64,000 bases of DNA from Corynebacterium gottingense (GTDB taxonomy: Bacteria > Actinomycetota > Actinomycetes > Mycobacteriales > Mycobacteriaceae). The position numbers and the translations under genes are program-made. Shown here one piece after another: positions 35,960 to 47,395 of the stretch. The stretch is taken from contig NZ_RDRE01000002.1 in assembly GCF_003693265.1 (NCBI RefSeq), forward strand, positions 124,001-188,000, written 5' to 3'. How positions within the stretch are numbered: the first letter of the stretch is position 1; each line of letters begins with the position of its first letter. The notes under the pieces are model-generated. The model was given only the letters and a program-made list of their open reading frames with translations. It had not been told where the DNA came from and did no database searches.

Positions 35960-37762
35960 CTACCCCTCGAGCTGCTCACCCAGCTCCAGCCACTCTATCT
36001 CCAGCTCGTCGCGCTGGTCTTTCAGCTCGCCGACCTGCCTCGTCTTCGCCCCGATCGCCTCGAAGTCGGGCGCGTCCTGCGCGGACATCGCAGCAATCTC
36101 GCCCTCCACGGCGGCGATCTGCTCGTCCGCCTTCGCGATCTTGCGGTCCAGCGCCTTCATCTTCTTCTGCAGCTCGCGTGCCTCCTGCGAGCTCAGGGCC
36201 TGTTGCTTCTCGACGCCCCCGTGCTCCTTCTCCCCCAAATCCAGGGGACCCGACGACGTGGACGTGGCCGCGCGCCGGTCCAGGTACTGCTGGATCCCGC
36301 CCGGCAGGTTGGTCAGCTTCCCGTCGCCGAACAGGGCGTAGGTGACGTCCGCGATGCGCTCGATGAGGTAGCGGTCGTGCGAGATCACCACGAGCGTGCC
36401 CGGCCAGGAGTCGAGCAGATTTTCCAGCTCCTGGAGGGTGTCGATGTCCAAGTCGTTGGTTGGCTCGTCCAGGAGCAGCACGTTCGGCTCGCTCATGAGC
36501 ACGCGGGTCAGCTGCAGGCGCCGCCGCTCGCCGCCCGAGAGGTCGCGCACCGGGGTGCGCTGCCGCTTCGGCGAGAACCCGAGCCGCTCGGCGAGCTGGG
36601 AGGCGGAGATCTCCTTGTTGCCCACGTGGACGTAGTTGGCCACGTCCTCCACCGCGTCGATGACGGTGCGGGAGGGATCCAGGTCGTCGAGCTCCTGGCG
36701 CAGCCACCCGATGCGGGTGGTCTGGCCTTCGACGCGTTTGCCGTCGTGAAGCGCGTGCTCGCCGGCGAGGGTGCGCAGCAGCGTGGTCTTGCCGGAGCCG
36801 TTGACGCCGACGAGGCCGATCCGCTCGCCCGGGGCGAGGCGCCAGGTGAGGTGGTCCACGAGGGTCCGGCCGTCGGGGGCGTCGATGCGCGCGTCCTCCA
36901 GCTCGATGACCACCTTGCCCTGGCGCTGCTTGGAAAAGGCCATGAGCTCGATCGAGTCGCGCGGGGCGGGCACGTCCGCGATGAGCGCCTCGGCGGCCTC
37001 GATGCGGTAGCGGGGCTTGGAGGTGCGGGCCGGGGCGCCGCGGCGCAGCCACGCGAGCTCCTTGCGCGCCAGGTTTTGCCGGCGTTGCTCAATCGCATCG
37101 GCTTGGCGGGCGCGCTCGGCGCGGGCGAACGTCCAGTCGTTGTAGCCGCCCTCGTACACGTCGACCGTGCCGTCGTGGACCTCCCAGGTCAGGGTGGCTA
37201 CGGTGTCGAGGAACCAGCGGTCGTGGGTGACCACCACCACGGCGAGCTTGCGCGAGAGCAGGTGCTCGGCCAACCACTGCACCCCCTCCACGTCCAGGTG
37301 GTTGGTCGGCTCGTCGAGCACGATCAGGTCCAGGTCCTGCACGAGCGCGGCGGCGATGTTCACGCGGCGACGCTCGCCGCCCGAGAGGTTGCCCACCTGG
37401 GTGTCCAGGCCGAGCTCCGCGACGCCGGTGCCCTGGAGGACCTCGCGCACCTTGCTATTCGACGCCCATTCGAACGTCTGCAACCCCAGCGGCTCCACCA
37501 CCGCCTGGCCCACGGTGAGCTGCTCGTCCAGGTCGAAGCGCTGCGTCACCACCGCCATGCGCAGGTCCGAATTGTGCGACACGCGGCCCGCGTCCGGCGG
37601 CTCGATGCCGGTGAGCACCTCGAGCAGCGTGGTCTTGCCGCCGCCGTTGACGCCGACGATGCCGATGCGGTCGCCGGTCTGCACGCCGAGCGAGACCCCG
37701 TCCAGCAGGGTCTTCAGCCCCCACGTCTTGGACACGTTTTCCAGATTGATCAGATTCGCCAT
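35960..37762 (-). CDS. ABC-F family ATPase (Uup-type)
   Basis: 600 residues, with two complete nucleotide-binding domains and no membrane part. Domain 1 has GVNGGGKTTLLE and LSGGERRRVN; domain 2 has GVNGSGKTTLLR and LSGGERRRLQ. Both are followed by LDEPTN Walker B motifs. A C-terminal ~85-residue coiled coil (EARELQKKMKALDRKIAKAD onward) matches Uup. ABC-F proteins act on the ribosome; Uup-like ones help stalled translation or limit transposon excision, and antibiotic protection is less likely. The start at 37762 follows a TAAACT -10 with only ~10 nt of leader. It lies 13 nt after ispE, so it may also be read from that operon. Confidence 0.9.
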   Translation of the reverse strand: MANLINLENVSKTWGLKTLLDGVSLGVQTGDRIGIVGVNGGGKTTLLEVLTGIEPPDAGRVSHNSDLRMAVVTQRFDLDEQLTVGQAVVEPLGLQTFEWASNSKVREVLQGTGVAELGLDTQVGNLSGGERRRVNIAAALVQDLDLIVLDEPTNHLDVEGVQWLAEHLLSRKLAVVVVTHDRWFLDTVATLTWEVHDGTVDVYEGGYNDWTFARAERARQADAIEQRRQNLARKELAWLRRGAPARTSKPRYRIEAAEALIADVPAPRDSIELMAFSKQRQGKVVIELEDARIDAPDGRTLVDHLTWRLAPGERIGLVGVNGSGKTTLLRTLAGEHALHDGKRVEGQTTRIGWLRQELDDLDPSRTVIDAVEDVANYVHVGNKEISASQLAERLGFSPKRQRTPVRDLSGGERRRLQLTRVLMSEPNVLLLDEPTNDLDIDTLQELENLLDSWPGTLVVISHDRYLIERIADVTYALFGDGKLTNLPGGIQQYLDRRAATSTSSGPLDLGEKEHGGVEKQQALSSQEARELQKKMKALDRKIAKADEQIAAVEGEIAAMSAQDAPDFEAIGAKTRQVGELKDQRDELEIEWLELGEQLEG

Positions 37763-37775
37763 AACGAACCTGAGT

Positions 37776-38762
37776 TTACTGTGCCGCCTGTGCCCCAGGC
37801 GAAGGTCCCGTGGCGCCGAAGGACTCGTAGTCCGGGTAGCGCTCGCGCACCTGTCCCAGCACCTGCTCGGCCGCGGCGGCGTCGCGGCACAGCAGCGCGA
37901 TCGTCGGCCCGGAGCCTGACACCATCGAGCGCGCGACGCCGGGCAGCGCGCCGGCAAAGGCGAGGATCTCCACGAGGATCGGGCGCATGGTCGTGGCGGC
38001 CGCCTCGAGGTCGTTGTGCATCGCGCGGCCGAGCTCGTGGGCGTCGCCCCGCGTCAGGGCCCGCGCTACCGTGGTGGTGCCCAGGCGCGGGACGAGTGCG
38101 GGGTCATTGTGCCGCAAGTCATCGAGCAGGCCGAACGCCTGCCCGGTCGGGATGCCGACCTTGGGGTTGAGGAACACCCAGTGGGTGCTGCCGCGGGTGA
38201 GCATCTCCACGAGCTCGTCGCCGCGACCGGTGCCGAGCGCGGTGCCGCCCATGAGCGAGAATGGGACGTCCGCGCCCAGTTGTGCGGCGAGCCGGTGAAG
38301 CGTGTCTCGGCCGAGCTCGCTGCCGGCAAATTCGGCGAGGTAGGCGTCCGCCGCCACGAGCGCGGCCGCCGCGTCGGCGGAGCCGCCGGCCATCCCGCCG
38401 GCGACGAAGACCTGCTTGTCCACCTCGATGTGCACCGGCGGCAGCGCGGTGACCACCTCTGCGCCGCTGCGGCGGTACTCGTCCACCACCGCGTCCACGG
38501 CGCGCCAGGCCAGGTTGAAGGGGGCGTCGATGTGTTCCTCCGGGCGCCGCACCCCGAACGTGGTGGTCATACCGGTGACCACGCTGCCGGTGGACACCGG
38601 GGGCGCGTCCTGCACGACCAACGTCACCGTCTCGCGGCGATCCACCGCCTGGAAGACGCTGACCAGGTCGTGGTAGCCGTCCGAGCGGGCCTCGCCAACG
38701 CCCAGATGCAGGTTGACCTTGCCGGGGGCAGATGCGGAGAAGCGTTGCGCACCGTTGCTCAT
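37776..38762 (-). CDS. ispE: 4-Diphosphocytidyl-2-C-methyl-D-erythritol kinase IspE
   Basis: 328 residues, GHMP kinase. Substrate motif [12 protein letters not shown] near the start, ATP loop [16 protein letters not shown] (near 116) and the C-terminal [10 protein letters not shown]. Phosphorylates the 2-hydroxyl of CDP-methylerythritol in the MEP isoprenoid pathway. Overlaps the rsmA stop by 4 nt (ATGA), the standard actinobacterial rpf-rsmA-ispE order. Confidence 0.95.
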   Translation of the reverse strand: MSNGAQRFSASAPGKVNLHLGVGEARSDGYHDLVSVFQAVDRRETVTLVVQDAPPVSTGSVVTGMTTTFGVRRPEEHIDAPFNLAWRAVDAVVDEYRRSGAEVVTALPPVHIEVDKQVFVAGGMAGGSADAAAALVAADAYLAEFAGSELGRDTLHRLAAQLGADVPFSLMGGTALGTGRGDELVEMLTRGSTHWVFLNPKVGIPTGQAFGLLDDLRHNDPALVPRLGTTTVARALTRGDAHELGRAMHNDLEAAATTMRPILVEILAFAGALPGVARSMVSGSGPTIALLCRDAAAAEQVLGQVRERYPDYESFGATGPSPGAQAAQ

Positions 38763-39607
38763 CGCGCCTCCCCGAGCCGGATGAAGTCCTCGACCCCCAG
38801 CTTTTCGCCGCGCAGTCCGGGGTCGATCCCGGCCGCCGTGAGCGCCTCCTCGGCGGCCGCGGGGGCGCCGTAGACCTGGGCGAGGGTCGAGCGCAGGGTT
38901 TTGCGGCGTTGGGAAAACGCGGCGTCGATAAGCGGGAAGACCTTGGGGCGCACGGCGCGGCGCGCGGCATCAGCGGTGACGTCGATGCGCACGAGGCCCG
39001 AGGAGATGTTCGGCGCGGGCCAGAAGACGTGCTTACCAATGGTGCCGGCGAGCGAAACGTCGCCGTAGAACGCGGCCTTGACGCTCGGCACGCCGTAGAT
39101 CTTCGAGCCCGGCGCGGCCGCGAGGCGATCCGCCACCTCTTTTTGCACCATCACCAGCACGCGGCGGATGGTGGGGAACTCTTCCAGCAGGTGCAGCAGG
39201 ACCGGCACGGAAACGTTGTAGGGCAGGTTTGCCACCAGCGCGGTCGGCGCGACGTCCAGGTCGGCGCGGGTCACCGCGAGCGCGTCGATGTTGGTCACCG
39301 TCAGCTTCGCGGCGTGGTCGGGGGCACGCTTCTCGACGGTCTGCTGCAGCCGGCCCGCCAACCGCGGATCAATCTCCAACGCGGTGACGTGGGCGGCGGT
39401 GTCCACCAGGCCGAGGGTGAGCGAGCCGAGCCCGGGGCCGACCTCCACGACAACGTCGTCCGGGGTCAGCTCCGCGGCGGCGACGATGCGGCGCACCGTG
39501 TTCGGGTCGTGCACGAAGTTCTGGCCGAGCTTCTTCGTCGGGGTGACGCCCAGCTCAGCGGCGAGCTCGCGGATCTCGACGGGGCCCAGCAGGTGGGATT
39601 GGCTCAT
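38759..39607 (-). CDS. rsmA: 16S rRNA (adenine1518/1519-N6) dimethyltransferase RsmA/KsgA
   Basis: 282 residues. SAM site [15 protein letters not shown], acidic loop ALEIDPRL and the adenine-methylase motif [11 protein letters not shown] are present, with [12 protein letters not shown] at the N-terminus. It dimethylates two adenines in helix 45 during late 30S assembly. Coupled by ATGA to ispE and 39 nt downstream of rpf2. Confidence 0.95.
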   Translation of the reverse strand: MSQSHLLGPVEIRELAAELGVTPTKKLGQNFVHDPNTVRRIVAAAELTPDDVVVEVGPGLGSLTLGLVDTAAHVTALEIDPRLAGRLQQTVEKRAPDHAAKLTVTNIDALAVTRADLDVAPTALVANLPYNVSVPVLLHLLEEFPTIRRVLVMVQKEVADRLAAAPGSKIYGVPSVKAAFYGDVSLAGTIGKHVFWPAPNISSGLVRIDVTADAARRAVRPKVFPLIDAAFSQRRKTLRSTLAQVYGAPAAAEEALTAAGIDPGLRGEKLGVEDFIRLGEAR

Positions 39608-39646
39608 GGGGACCCAGCTTACCCAGCCGGGTGGGGCGCGGAGCGA

Positions 39647-40864
<1,218 letters not shown>

Positions 40865-40953
40865 GATTGTGACCTCCGCGCGTGTCGCACTCCACAGCCC
40901 TATCGCAAAAGTGCCGCCACTCGGCGCTTCTCCCTCCTCAGGCACCACTTTTG

Positions 40954-41790
40954 TCACACGTTGAACACGCGATCAAACGTTGCCGAGACCTCCTCGGCGA
41001 GCGCCTCGACCGCCATTCCCCGCGCCTCGGCGACCACCTTTGCCGTGTGCCCGATGAGCGACGGCTCGTTGCGCGCGCCCCGGAACGGCTCCGGTGTCAT
41101 GTAGGGAGCATCCGTCTCAATGAGCAGCTGGCCGGCCGGCGCGAGCGCCGCCGCCTCCCGCATGCCCTCGTTGCGCTTGAACGTCACGTTGCCCGCGAAG
41201 CTCAGCACGTAGCCGCGCTCGATTGCCTCGCGCGCCACCTCCACCGGCGAGGAGAAGCAGTGCAGCATCACCTCGCGCGGGGCTGGCGCGTCCGCCAGGA
41301 TGCGCATGAGCTCGGCGTCGCCCTCGCGGTTGTGGATCATGAGCGCCTTCCCGCTCTCCACCGCCAGGTCGATGTGGAAACGCAGCGCCTCCTCCTGCAC
41401 GTCCAGCGGGGCGGTGCCGTCCGCGTCGTGCTTGAGCCAGTACGTATCGATGCCGGTCTCCCCCACCGCCACGCAGCGCTCGTCCTGGACCATTTCGCGC
41501 AGGCGGTCTCTCGTGGGCGCGTCGAGCTCGTGCGCGCGGGTCGGGTGGATCGCGCAGGCGGCGAACACGCGCTCGTTCGCGTGGGCCGTGGCCAGCGCGA
41601 GCTCGGCCTCGTCCAGCCCGTCGCCGACGGTGCACATCCGCTCGACGCCCGCGTCCACGGCGCGGGCCACGATCGCATCGACCTCGTCGCGGGTGCGGGC
41701 GCCGGCGGAGGCGAGGTGGGTGTGGGCGTCGATAAGCTTGGCGACGCGCTCGGCGGGCACTGGTGTGGGGCGTGGCTTCTTTTTGCTCAT
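40954..41790 (-). CDS. tatD: TatD-family metal-dependent DNase
   Basis: 278 residues, amidohydrolase fold. Metal ligands: DAHTH (N-terminal), the Glu of VGETGID, HNREG, HCFS and the Asp of ETDAPYMTP. It probably acts as a 3'-5' exonuclease or D-aminoacyl-tRNA editor, like other TatD proteins. The start at 41790 is set by a leaderless promoter (TAGGCT at 41798-41803, 7 nt upstream) whose -10 overlaps the ATG of the divergent gene. Confidence 0.92.
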   Translation of the reverse strand: MSKKKPRPTPVPAERVAKLIDAHTHLASAGARTRDEVDAIVARAVDAGVERMCTVGDGLDEAELALATAHANERVFAACAIHPTRAHELDAPTRDRLREMVQDERCVAVGETGIDTYWLKHDADGTAPLDVQEEALRFHIDLAVESGKALMIHNREGDAELMRILADAPAPREVMLHCFSSPVEVAREAIERGYVLSFAGNVTFKRNEGMREAAALAPAGQLLIETDAPYMTPEPFRGARNEPSLIGHTAKVVAEARGMAVEALAEEVSATFDRVFNV

Positions 41791-41803
41791 ACAGTAGAGC
41801 CTA
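41790..41803. promoter_or_regulatory. Interlocked divergent leaderless promoters
   Basis: Only 12 nt separate the two divergent start codons. The plus -10 TACAGT (41790-41795) begins on the last base of the tatD ATG; the minus -10 TAGGCT (41798-41803) ends on the first base of the other ATG. Each start is exactly 7 nt from its -10. Both -35 regions must lie inside the opposite gene, so the promoters are mutually exclusive for polymerase. Confidence 0.6.
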
Positions 41804-42198
41804 TGGCATTCCAAGATTTGGACCCGCAGACCCGCACCCAGCTCGACCGCGACCTGGCCGAGGCCGCGGGCCGTGGCATCAACGGCGATGTCGACGCGGT
41901 AGTGAAGAGCTTCGAGCACACGCTCGGGTATTACCACCGGCTCCCCGAGGACGTGCGCCGCGGCTACCCGCGCGGCGAGACCGCCCGCATCTTCGGCGCA
42001 GCGCTTGGGGCCGCGCTCGTGCGCGACCACAGCTTTGCGTGGCAATTGCTTTTCGACGACTACGGCACCGACCTCGTCGTCGCCCGCGACATCGATACCG
42101 CCGAGCCGAAGTACGCCGCCCCCATGGTGATCGTGGACGCCCGCTTCGAGGACGCCGAGCCCGGCAAGCTCACCGCCTTCGTGCAGCAGTTCCTGTGA
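41803..42198 (+). CDS. Small soluble protein, DUF3806-like
   Basis: 131 residues, acidic, no signal peptide or membrane segment. The middle part (TARIFGAALGAALVRDHSFA then WQLLFDDYGTDLVVARD) resembles DUF3806-type proteins, whose function is unknown. Start set by the leaderless promoter shared back-to-back with tatD. It lies 22 nt upstream of another leaderless gene on the same strand. Confidence 0.7.
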   Translation: MAFQDLDPQTRTQLDRDLAEAAGRGINGDVDAVVKSFEHTLGYYHRLPEDVRRGYPRGETARIFGAALGAALVRDHSFAWQLLFDDYGTDLVVARDIDTAEPKYAAPMVIVDARFEDAEPGKLTAFVQQFL

Positions 42199-42220
42199 GC
42201 TCTTTGCTAGGTTCAAGCCC

Positions 42221-42679
42221 ATGGCTTCCTTTGATCGCGTCACCGTCCCCGCGCACACCGCAATCCTTGTGCGCGACACCGTCAGCCCCACCGAGATGGC
42301 CGCGCTGACCGGCCAGGCTCTGCCCAACCTGCGCGAGTTCCTCATCTCCACCGGCGCCGAGCCAGGGGCCGCGCGCGCCTACATCTTGTCCGAACCTCAC
42401 GGCACCTTCGACGTCGGCGTCGGCTTTGTGGTGGACGAGCAGGATCTGCCACTGGTGGAGCCGTTCGCTGGGGATACTGGCGATGACCGCGTCGAGCTGG
42501 CGCACTTCGATGCGATGACGGCGCTTGTCCACCGCCACACCGGCCCGCGCACTGAACTCTCTGGGGCGTGGCGCGAGTTCGCCGCCGAGGCCGAGGCCGC
42601 CGGCGAGCCGCTCGGTGCGGGCAGCTTCGAGGAGCTCGTGTCCGATACCGTGACGGACCTCTACCTGCACCTGCGCTAG
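42221..42679 (+). CDS. GyrI-like / AraC effector-binding-domain protein
   Basis: 152 residues. Two halves each end in the pattern of the GyrI-like small-molecule-binding (SHS2) fold: a strand, then a long helix (PNLREFLI; TGPRTELSGAWREFAAEAE). There is no DNA-binding domain, so it is a stand-alone ligand-binding domain. A -10 TAGGTT (42208-42213) 7 nt before the ATG makes it leaderless. Its TAG stop overlaps the stop of the convergent esterase in a shared CTAG (42676-42679). Confidence 0.7.
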   Translation: MASFDRVTVPAHTAILVRDTVSPTEMAALTGQALPNLREFLISTGAEPGAARAYILSEPHGTFDVGVGFVVDEQDLPLVEPFAGDTGDDRVELAHFDAMTALVHRHTGPRTELSGAWREFAAEAEAAGEPLGAGSFEELVSDTVTDLYLHLR

Positions 42680-43473
42680 CAAAGCAGCTTGTCGACGAGC
42701 CCCGCCCCCGTCACCTCGCGCGTCCCCGGCCCCAGGCGCGGGTCAAGGTCCTTCGCGCACGGCACCATGTGGCCGAAGCCCTCGATGGTGGCCAGGTGCA
42801 CCGGGGCATCCCCGTCCCAGGTATCGAGGTGAATGTGCTCGCTCAGCTGCGTCCGGCCCCGAAACGATGCTCCGTTGCGTGCCGCGAAGTACGCGGCGGA
42901 ATCGACCGCCGAGCGGGTCACGCCGCGGTTGTTGCCGCCGATGCCGGCCATGCCTCCTTCGTACGGGACGAGCGGGTCTGCGGTCCCCTGCACGCACAGG
43001 ATCGGGGTCGGGTGCCATGCTCGCGACGGGTCACGCGGGGGAAGCGTGTTCTCCTCGGTGGGCATGGATGCCCCGAATAGGGCGGCTGCGTGGAGGGTGG
43101 CGGGGGCGTCGATAAGCATGCGGATGAGCATCTGGCCCCCGTTGGAGAATCCGCAGCCGATGACGCGCTCGTGAGGGTAACGCGCGAGGAGCGCGGTGAG
43201 GAAGCCGACGTCGTCGACGCCAAGCGTGCGGGCCGACTCGCGGAAGCCGCGGCGCAGGTCGTTGAAGTGACGGCCCACCCCGTCCGGGTAGATGACGGTG
43301 TGTCCGAGCGACTCGAAAATGCGGTCCGTGAAGTTGCGCGCGACGTTGCCCGACTGGCGCGAGCCGTGCAAAAACAGGATCAGCGTGCCGGTGTCCCCGC
43401 CGGGGACCTCGACCCAGGTGCGCGTGCGCCCGCCGAATTCCAGCGAGCGCTTCCGCGGTCGTTGCTCGGTCAC
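42676..43473 (-). CDS. Alpha/beta-hydrolase, polyhydroxybutyrate-depolymerase/esterase (LpqC-like) family
   Basis: 265 residues. Alpha/beta hydrolase with oxyanion strand LILFLHGSRQSG, nucleophile elbow GCGFSNGGQM (GxSxG), acid in GTADPLVPYEG and catalytic His near IEGFGHMVP. The depolymerase family includes feruloyl and other carboxylesterases, and no secretion signal is visible, so a cytoplasmic esterase is likely. The GTG at 43473 lies 4 nt after the metG stop, so it is read from metG. Confidence 0.82.
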   Translation of the reverse strand: MTEQRPRKRSLEFGGRTRTWVEVPGGDTGTLILFLHGSRQSGNVARNFTDRIFESLGHTVIYPDGVGRHFNDLRRGFRESARTLGVDDVGFLTALLARYPHERVIGCGFSNGGQMLIRMLIDAPATLHAAALFGASMPTEENTLPPRDPSRAWHPTPILCVQGTADPLVPYEGGMAGIGGNNRGVTRSAVDSAAYFAARNGASFRGRTQLSEHIHLDTWDGDAPVHLATIEGFGHMVPCAKDLDPRLGPGTREVTGAGLVDKLLC

Positions 43474-43477
43474 CCTG

Positions 43478-45331
43478 CTACTGGACGGGCGCCCACTCGG
43501 GGCCCGTCTGCCCCAGCTCCGGATCCAGCTTGGCCACCAGCGGCTTCGGCTTGGCAAGCTCAGTGCCGGCCTCGATGTCCACGCGCTGCCACACCGCCTG
43601 CTGGCTGGTGTAATCGCCGGTGATGGTCAGGTACGTCTGCCCCTTCTCCGGCAGACCGACGCCGACGAGGTCGTAGTCAGCGTCGTCGGTGATCTCCTCG
43701 ATGCGCGGCTCCGCGGCCCACACGCCGGAGCGGCCGAGGGTCTCGTGGACCTTCTGCGCGGTGTGCGGCAGGAACGGGGTGAGCATTGCGTTGCAGTCCG
43801 AGACCACCTGCAGGGCGGTCCACAGGACGGTGGCCAGGCGCTCACGCTGCGTGTCATCCTTTGCCAGCTTCCACGGCTCCTGGTCCGCGATGTAGGCGTT
43901 CGCCTCGCCGACGACGTGCATGACCTTCGTAATCGCCGCCTTGAAGTGCGCCTTGGACAGGTCCTCGCCGGCGGTGGCGAAGGTCTGCTCGGCCAGGTCC
44001 AGGATGGCTCGGTCCGCGTCGTCGAGGTGTCCCGGGGTGGGCACGGCACCGAAGTTCTTGTGCGCCATGGACACGGTGCGGTTGACCAGGTTGCCCCAGC
44101 CGTTCGCGAGCTCGTTGTTCACGCGGCGGACAAACTCGTCCCAGGTGAAGTCCGTGTCATTGTTCTCGGGGCCGGCCACCGCGATGAAGTAGCGCAGCGG
44201 GTCCGGGCCGAACTCCTTGAGGAAGTCCTTGACGTAGATGACCACGCCCTTGGAGGACGAGAACTTGGAGCCGGACATGGTGAGGAACTCGGAGGAGACG
44301 ACCTCAGTGGGCAGGTTGAGCTCGCCGAGCGCGTGGGACTCGCCGCCCTTCGCCCCCTTACCGGCGTAGCCGAGCAGCTCGGCGGGCCAAATCTGGGAGT
44401 GGAAGGTGATGTTGTCCTTGCCCATGAAGTAGTAGCCCTCGGTGGCCGGGTCCTGCCAGAAGGTTTTCCACGCCTCCGGGTCACCGGTGCGCGCGGCCCA
44501 CTCGATGGAGGCAGACAGGTAGCCGATGACCGCGTCGAACCAGACGTAGAGCTTCTTCGACGGGTTGTCCTGCCAGTCCTCCACCGGGATCGGGATCCCC
44601 CAGTCGATGTCGCGCGTCATCGCGCGCGGGCGCATGTCCTCGAGCAGGTTGAGCGAGAACTTGAGCACGTTCGGGCGCCAGTCCTGGCGCGTCTCCAGCC
44701 ACGACGCGAGCGCATCGTGCATGGCCGGCAGGTCCAGCATGAAGTGCTCGGTCTCGATGAACTCCGGAGTTTCCCCGTTGATCTTGGAGACCGGGTTGAT
44801 CAGGTCGGCCGGGTCGAGCTGGTTGCCGCAGGTGTCGCACTGGTCGCCACGGGCGTCGTCGGCGCCGCAGATCGGGCAGGTGCCCTCGATGTAGCGGTCC
44901 GGCAAGGTACGGCCTGTCGACGGGGAGATCGCGCCCTTGGTGGTCTCCTTGACCATGTAGCCGTTGGCGTAGAGGCCTTTGAACAGCTCCTGGACCACCG
45001 CGTAGTGGTTGCGCGTGGTGGTACGGGTGAACAGGTCGTAGGACAGGCCCAGACCAGCAAGGTCGTGGACGATCTGCTCGTTGTAGCGGTCCGCCAGCTC
45101 CTTCACAGTCACGCCCTCTTTGTCCGCCTGGACCAGGAGCGGGGTGCCGTGCTCATCAGTACCGGAGACCATGAGCACATTCTTGCCGCGCATTCGCTGG
45201 TAGCGGGCAAACACGTCGGAGGGCACGCCGAAGCCGGCGACGTGGCCGATGTGGCGCGGGCCATTGGCGTAGGGCCAGGCCACGCACACAAGAACGTTCT
45301 CAGGGGCCGTAGGGGTCTCAGGTGAAGTCAT
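43478..45331 (-). CDS. metG: Methionyl-tRNA synthetase
   Basis: 617 residues. HIGH motif in [12 protein letters not shown], zinc-binding CPIC...CDTC insertion (about 140-158), and the KMSKS equivalent KFSSSKG, an accepted variant in this group. The anticodon-binding region completes the C-terminus without a tRNA-binding EMAP domain. A -10 TATGCT (45339-45344) 7 nt before the ATG at 45331 gives a leaderless message. Confidence 0.96.
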   Translation of the reverse strand: MTSPETPTAPENVLVCVAWPYANGPRHIGHVAGFGVPSDVFARYQRMRGKNVLMVSGTDEHGTPLLVQADKEGVTVKELADRYNEQIVHDLAGLGLSYDLFTRTTTRNHYAVVQELFKGLYANGYMVKETTKGAISPSTGRTLPDRYIEGTCPICGADDARGDQCDTCGNQLDPADLINPVSKINGETPEFIETEHFMLDLPAMHDALASWLETRQDWRPNVLKFSLNLLEDMRPRAMTRDIDWGIPIPVEDWQDNPSKKLYVWFDAVIGYLSASIEWAARTGDPEAWKTFWQDPATEGYYFMGKDNITFHSQIWPAELLGYAGKGAKGGESHALGELNLPTEVVSSEFLTMSGSKFSSSKGVVIYVKDFLKEFGPDPLRYFIAVAGPENNDTDFTWDEFVRRVNNELANGWGNLVNRTVSMAHKNFGAVPTPGHLDDADRAILDLAEQTFATAGEDLSKAHFKAAITKVMHVVGEANAYIADQEPWKLAKDDTQRERLATVLWTALQVVSDCNAMLTPFLPHTAQKVHETLGRSGVWAAEPRIEEITDDADYDLVGVGLPEKGQTYLTITGDYTSQQAVWQRVDIEAGTELAKPKPLVAKLDPELGQTGPEWAPVQ

Positions 45332-45377
45332 GGTGTTTAGCATAATCAACGCGCGTGCCCGGTCGAATCAGGGCATG

Positions 45378-45413
45378 AAAAATCCCCAGCACCCGGCTGG
45401 TGGGGTGCTGGGG
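45378..45413 (-). terminator. Rho-independent terminator of the BCCT transporter gene
   Basis: Perfect 11-bp stem (CCCCAGCACCC / GGGTGCTGGGG, 45384-45394 with 45403-45413) with an 8-nt loop. On the minus strand it is followed by ATTTTT, so it ends the transporter transcript 31 nt after its stop and shields metG. Confidence 0.85.
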
Positions 45414-45444
45414 ACGGTGACGCGGTGGCGTCGAGAAGCGAGCG

Positions 45445-47265
45445 CTACTTGCGCTTGCCAGTGAAGGCGCGCTTGACCTGTGCCTTGCGCGCGTTCAGCT
45501 CGCGCTGATCGCGGTGCATGCGGCGCTCGATGGCCAGCTGGCGGGAGAAGCGCTCCTGCTCCTTCTTATCCAGGTAGATCGTGTCGTTGGACAGATCCTT
45601 CACAATCGCGAACATCAGCGCGATGAGGATAAGCAGGAACGGGGTTGCCGCGACGATGGTCACGGACTGCAGCGAGTTCAGCGCGTCCGAGCCACCGGAG
45701 ATCAGCAGGGTGAGGCCGACGGCTGCGGTGGCCAGACCCCACATCGCGGCGATCCACGGCTTCGCGTCGGACTTGCCGTTCTGGGTCATGGATGCCATGA
45801 CGGTGGAGGCGGAGTCCGCCGAGGTGATGAAGAAGGTGGCGAGCAGCAGCAGCGCGAACACGCCCATCACCACGCCACCCGGCAGGGAGTGCAGCAGGTT
45901 GAACAGCTGCTGCTCCGAGGAGCCGTCTGCGTAGATGGACTCGCCGGTCTGCTCCATGTGGATGGCGGTGCCGCCGAAGATGGCGAACCACACGGTGGAC
46001 AGGCCGGACGGGACGAGCAGGACGCCCAGGCAGAACTCGCGGATGGTGCGGCCGCGGGAGATGCGAGCCAGGAAGGTGCCCACGAACGGGGACCAGGAGA
46101 TCCACCATGCCCAGTAGAAGATGGTCCAGCTGGACAGGAAGTCGCCAGCCTCGCCGTCAGCACTCTCGGCGGTGCGGCCTGCCATCTCGAAGAAGTTCTG
46201 CAGGTAGGTGCCGACAGACGTCGGCAGCAGGTTGAGCTGTACGACGGTCGGGCCGAAGACGAACACGAAGATTGCCAGCAGCGCGGCGATCACCATGTTG
46301 GTGTTAGACAGCCACTGGATGCCCTTGGACACGCCGGACATGGCGGAGAGCAGGAACGCGAGCGTCAGCACGGCGACAATGCCGATGATGAGGCCGTTCG
46401 ACGGGTCGTGGACAAAGCCGGATGCCTCGAGGCCGGAGCTGATCTGCATCGCGCCCAAGCCCAGGGAGCAGGCGGTACCGAAGATGGTGGCAAAGATGGC
46501 AAAGCCGTCAATGAGCTTGCCCAGCGGGCCGTCCGCGGCCTTCTGGCCGATCAACGGGATGAACGCGCTGGACAGCAGCTGCTTGCGGCCGAGACGGAAG
46601 GTGGAGTACGCAATTGCGAGACCCATGATGGCGTAGACCGCCCACGGGTGCAGGGTCCAGTGGAACATGGTCTGCGACATCGCGGTGCCCACCTCGTGCG
46701 GCTCGTGGCCCGGCACGCCGTCGCGGTACATGGCCAGCGGCTCGGAGGCGCCGTAGAACATCAGGCCGATGCCCATGCCCGCGGCGAACATCATGGCGAT
46801 CCAGGATGTCGTCTTAAACTCGGGCCGCTCGTCGGCGGAGCCCAGGCGGATGGTGCCGAAGTTCGAGCAGGCGATGACCAGCACGAAGACCACGAAGGCG
46901 GTGCCGCCGAGCACGAAGGCCCAGCCCAGATTGTTGATGACCCAGCCGAAGGCCGCGTCTGCGAAGTTGGAGAAATTCTCCGGCGCAAGCAAGCCCCACG
47001 CGACCATGGCGACCACGATGACCGCAATTGGCACAATGATGCCCCAGTCGACCGGCGCGTCCTCCGCATCGGCCTGGCGCTCGATCTGCTCTTCGGGGTC
47101 CTGGTAGTTGCCACGTTCGCCGGCGCTATCGGCCTGCAGCAGCGAGACGAGCTCACCAGCCGCGGACGGCGCGGGGTCGGTGGAGTTGTTCTCAATTTGC
47201 GGATCTGCAGTCCGCGGTTCTGCGCCCGGATCGTGCGGATCCAAGCCAGTCTCACGCCGAGACAT
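45445..47265 (-). CDS. BCCT-family betaine/carnitine/choline-type transporter
   Basis: 606 residues. A ~70-residue hydrophilic acidic N-terminal tail is followed by 12 membrane helices and a basic C-terminal tail ([20 protein letters not shown]), the BetP layout in which the C-terminus senses osmotic stress. The glycine stretch [14 protein letters not shown] and the tryptophan box [10 protein letters not shown] are present. Corynebacteria carry several such systems (BetP, EctP, LcoP); glycine betaine or ectoine is expected, but the exact substrate cannot be told. The ATG at 47265 follows GAGGAG by 6 nt. Own promoter and terminator. Confidence 0.9.
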   Translation of the reverse strand: MSRRETGLDPHDPGAEPRTADPQIENNSTDPAPSAAGELVSLLQADSAGERGNYQDPEEQIERQADAEDAPVDWGIIVPIAVIVVAMVAWGLLAPENFSNFADAAFGWVINNLGWAFVLGGTAFVVFVLVIACSNFGTIRLGSADERPEFKTTSWIAMMFAAGMGIGLMFYGASEPLAMYRDGVPGHEPHEVGTAMSQTMFHWTLHPWAVYAIMGLAIAYSTFRLGRKQLLSSAFIPLIGQKAADGPLGKLIDGFAIFATIFGTACSLGLGAMQISSGLEASGFVHDPSNGLIIGIVAVLTLAFLLSAMSGVSKGIQWLSNTNMVIAALLAIFVFVFGPTVVQLNLLPTSVGTYLQNFFEMAGRTAESADGEAGDFLSSWTIFYWAWWISWSPFVGTFLARISRGRTIREFCLGVLLVPSGLSTVWFAIFGGTAIHMEQTGESIYADGSSEQQLFNLLHSLPGGVVMGVFALLLLATFFITSADSASTVMASMTQNGKSDAKPWIAAMWGLATAAVGLTLLISGGSDALNSLQSVTIVAATPFLLILIALMFAIVKDLSNDTIYLDKKEQERFSRQLAIERRMHRDQRELNARKAQVKRAFTGKRK

Positions 47266-47317
47266 CAATCACTCCTCAAGTATCGAAAAACTCGTATGAC
47301 CTTTGCAGGGTATCTGA

Positions 47318-47346
47318 TAAATAGTCTCAGCACGAACCGAGCGCAA
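47318..47346 (-). promoter_or_regulatory. Promoter of the BCCT transporter gene
   Basis: Minus strand: -35 TTGCGC (47341-47346), 17-nt spacer, -10 TATTTA (47318-47323), about 53 nt before the start codon. Confidence 0.5.
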
Positions 47347-47395
47347 TCTTTTCCCGGATCTGGTAGAGGGACGTTGTCGCTGCGTACTTTCGCGT

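Noticed and set aside
43478..45331. Altered KMSKS motif (KFSSSKG) in MetG as a sign of an inactive synthetase
   Set aside because: This variant is normal for the zinc-containing MetG form; HIGH and the zinc site are intact and the gene looks essential.
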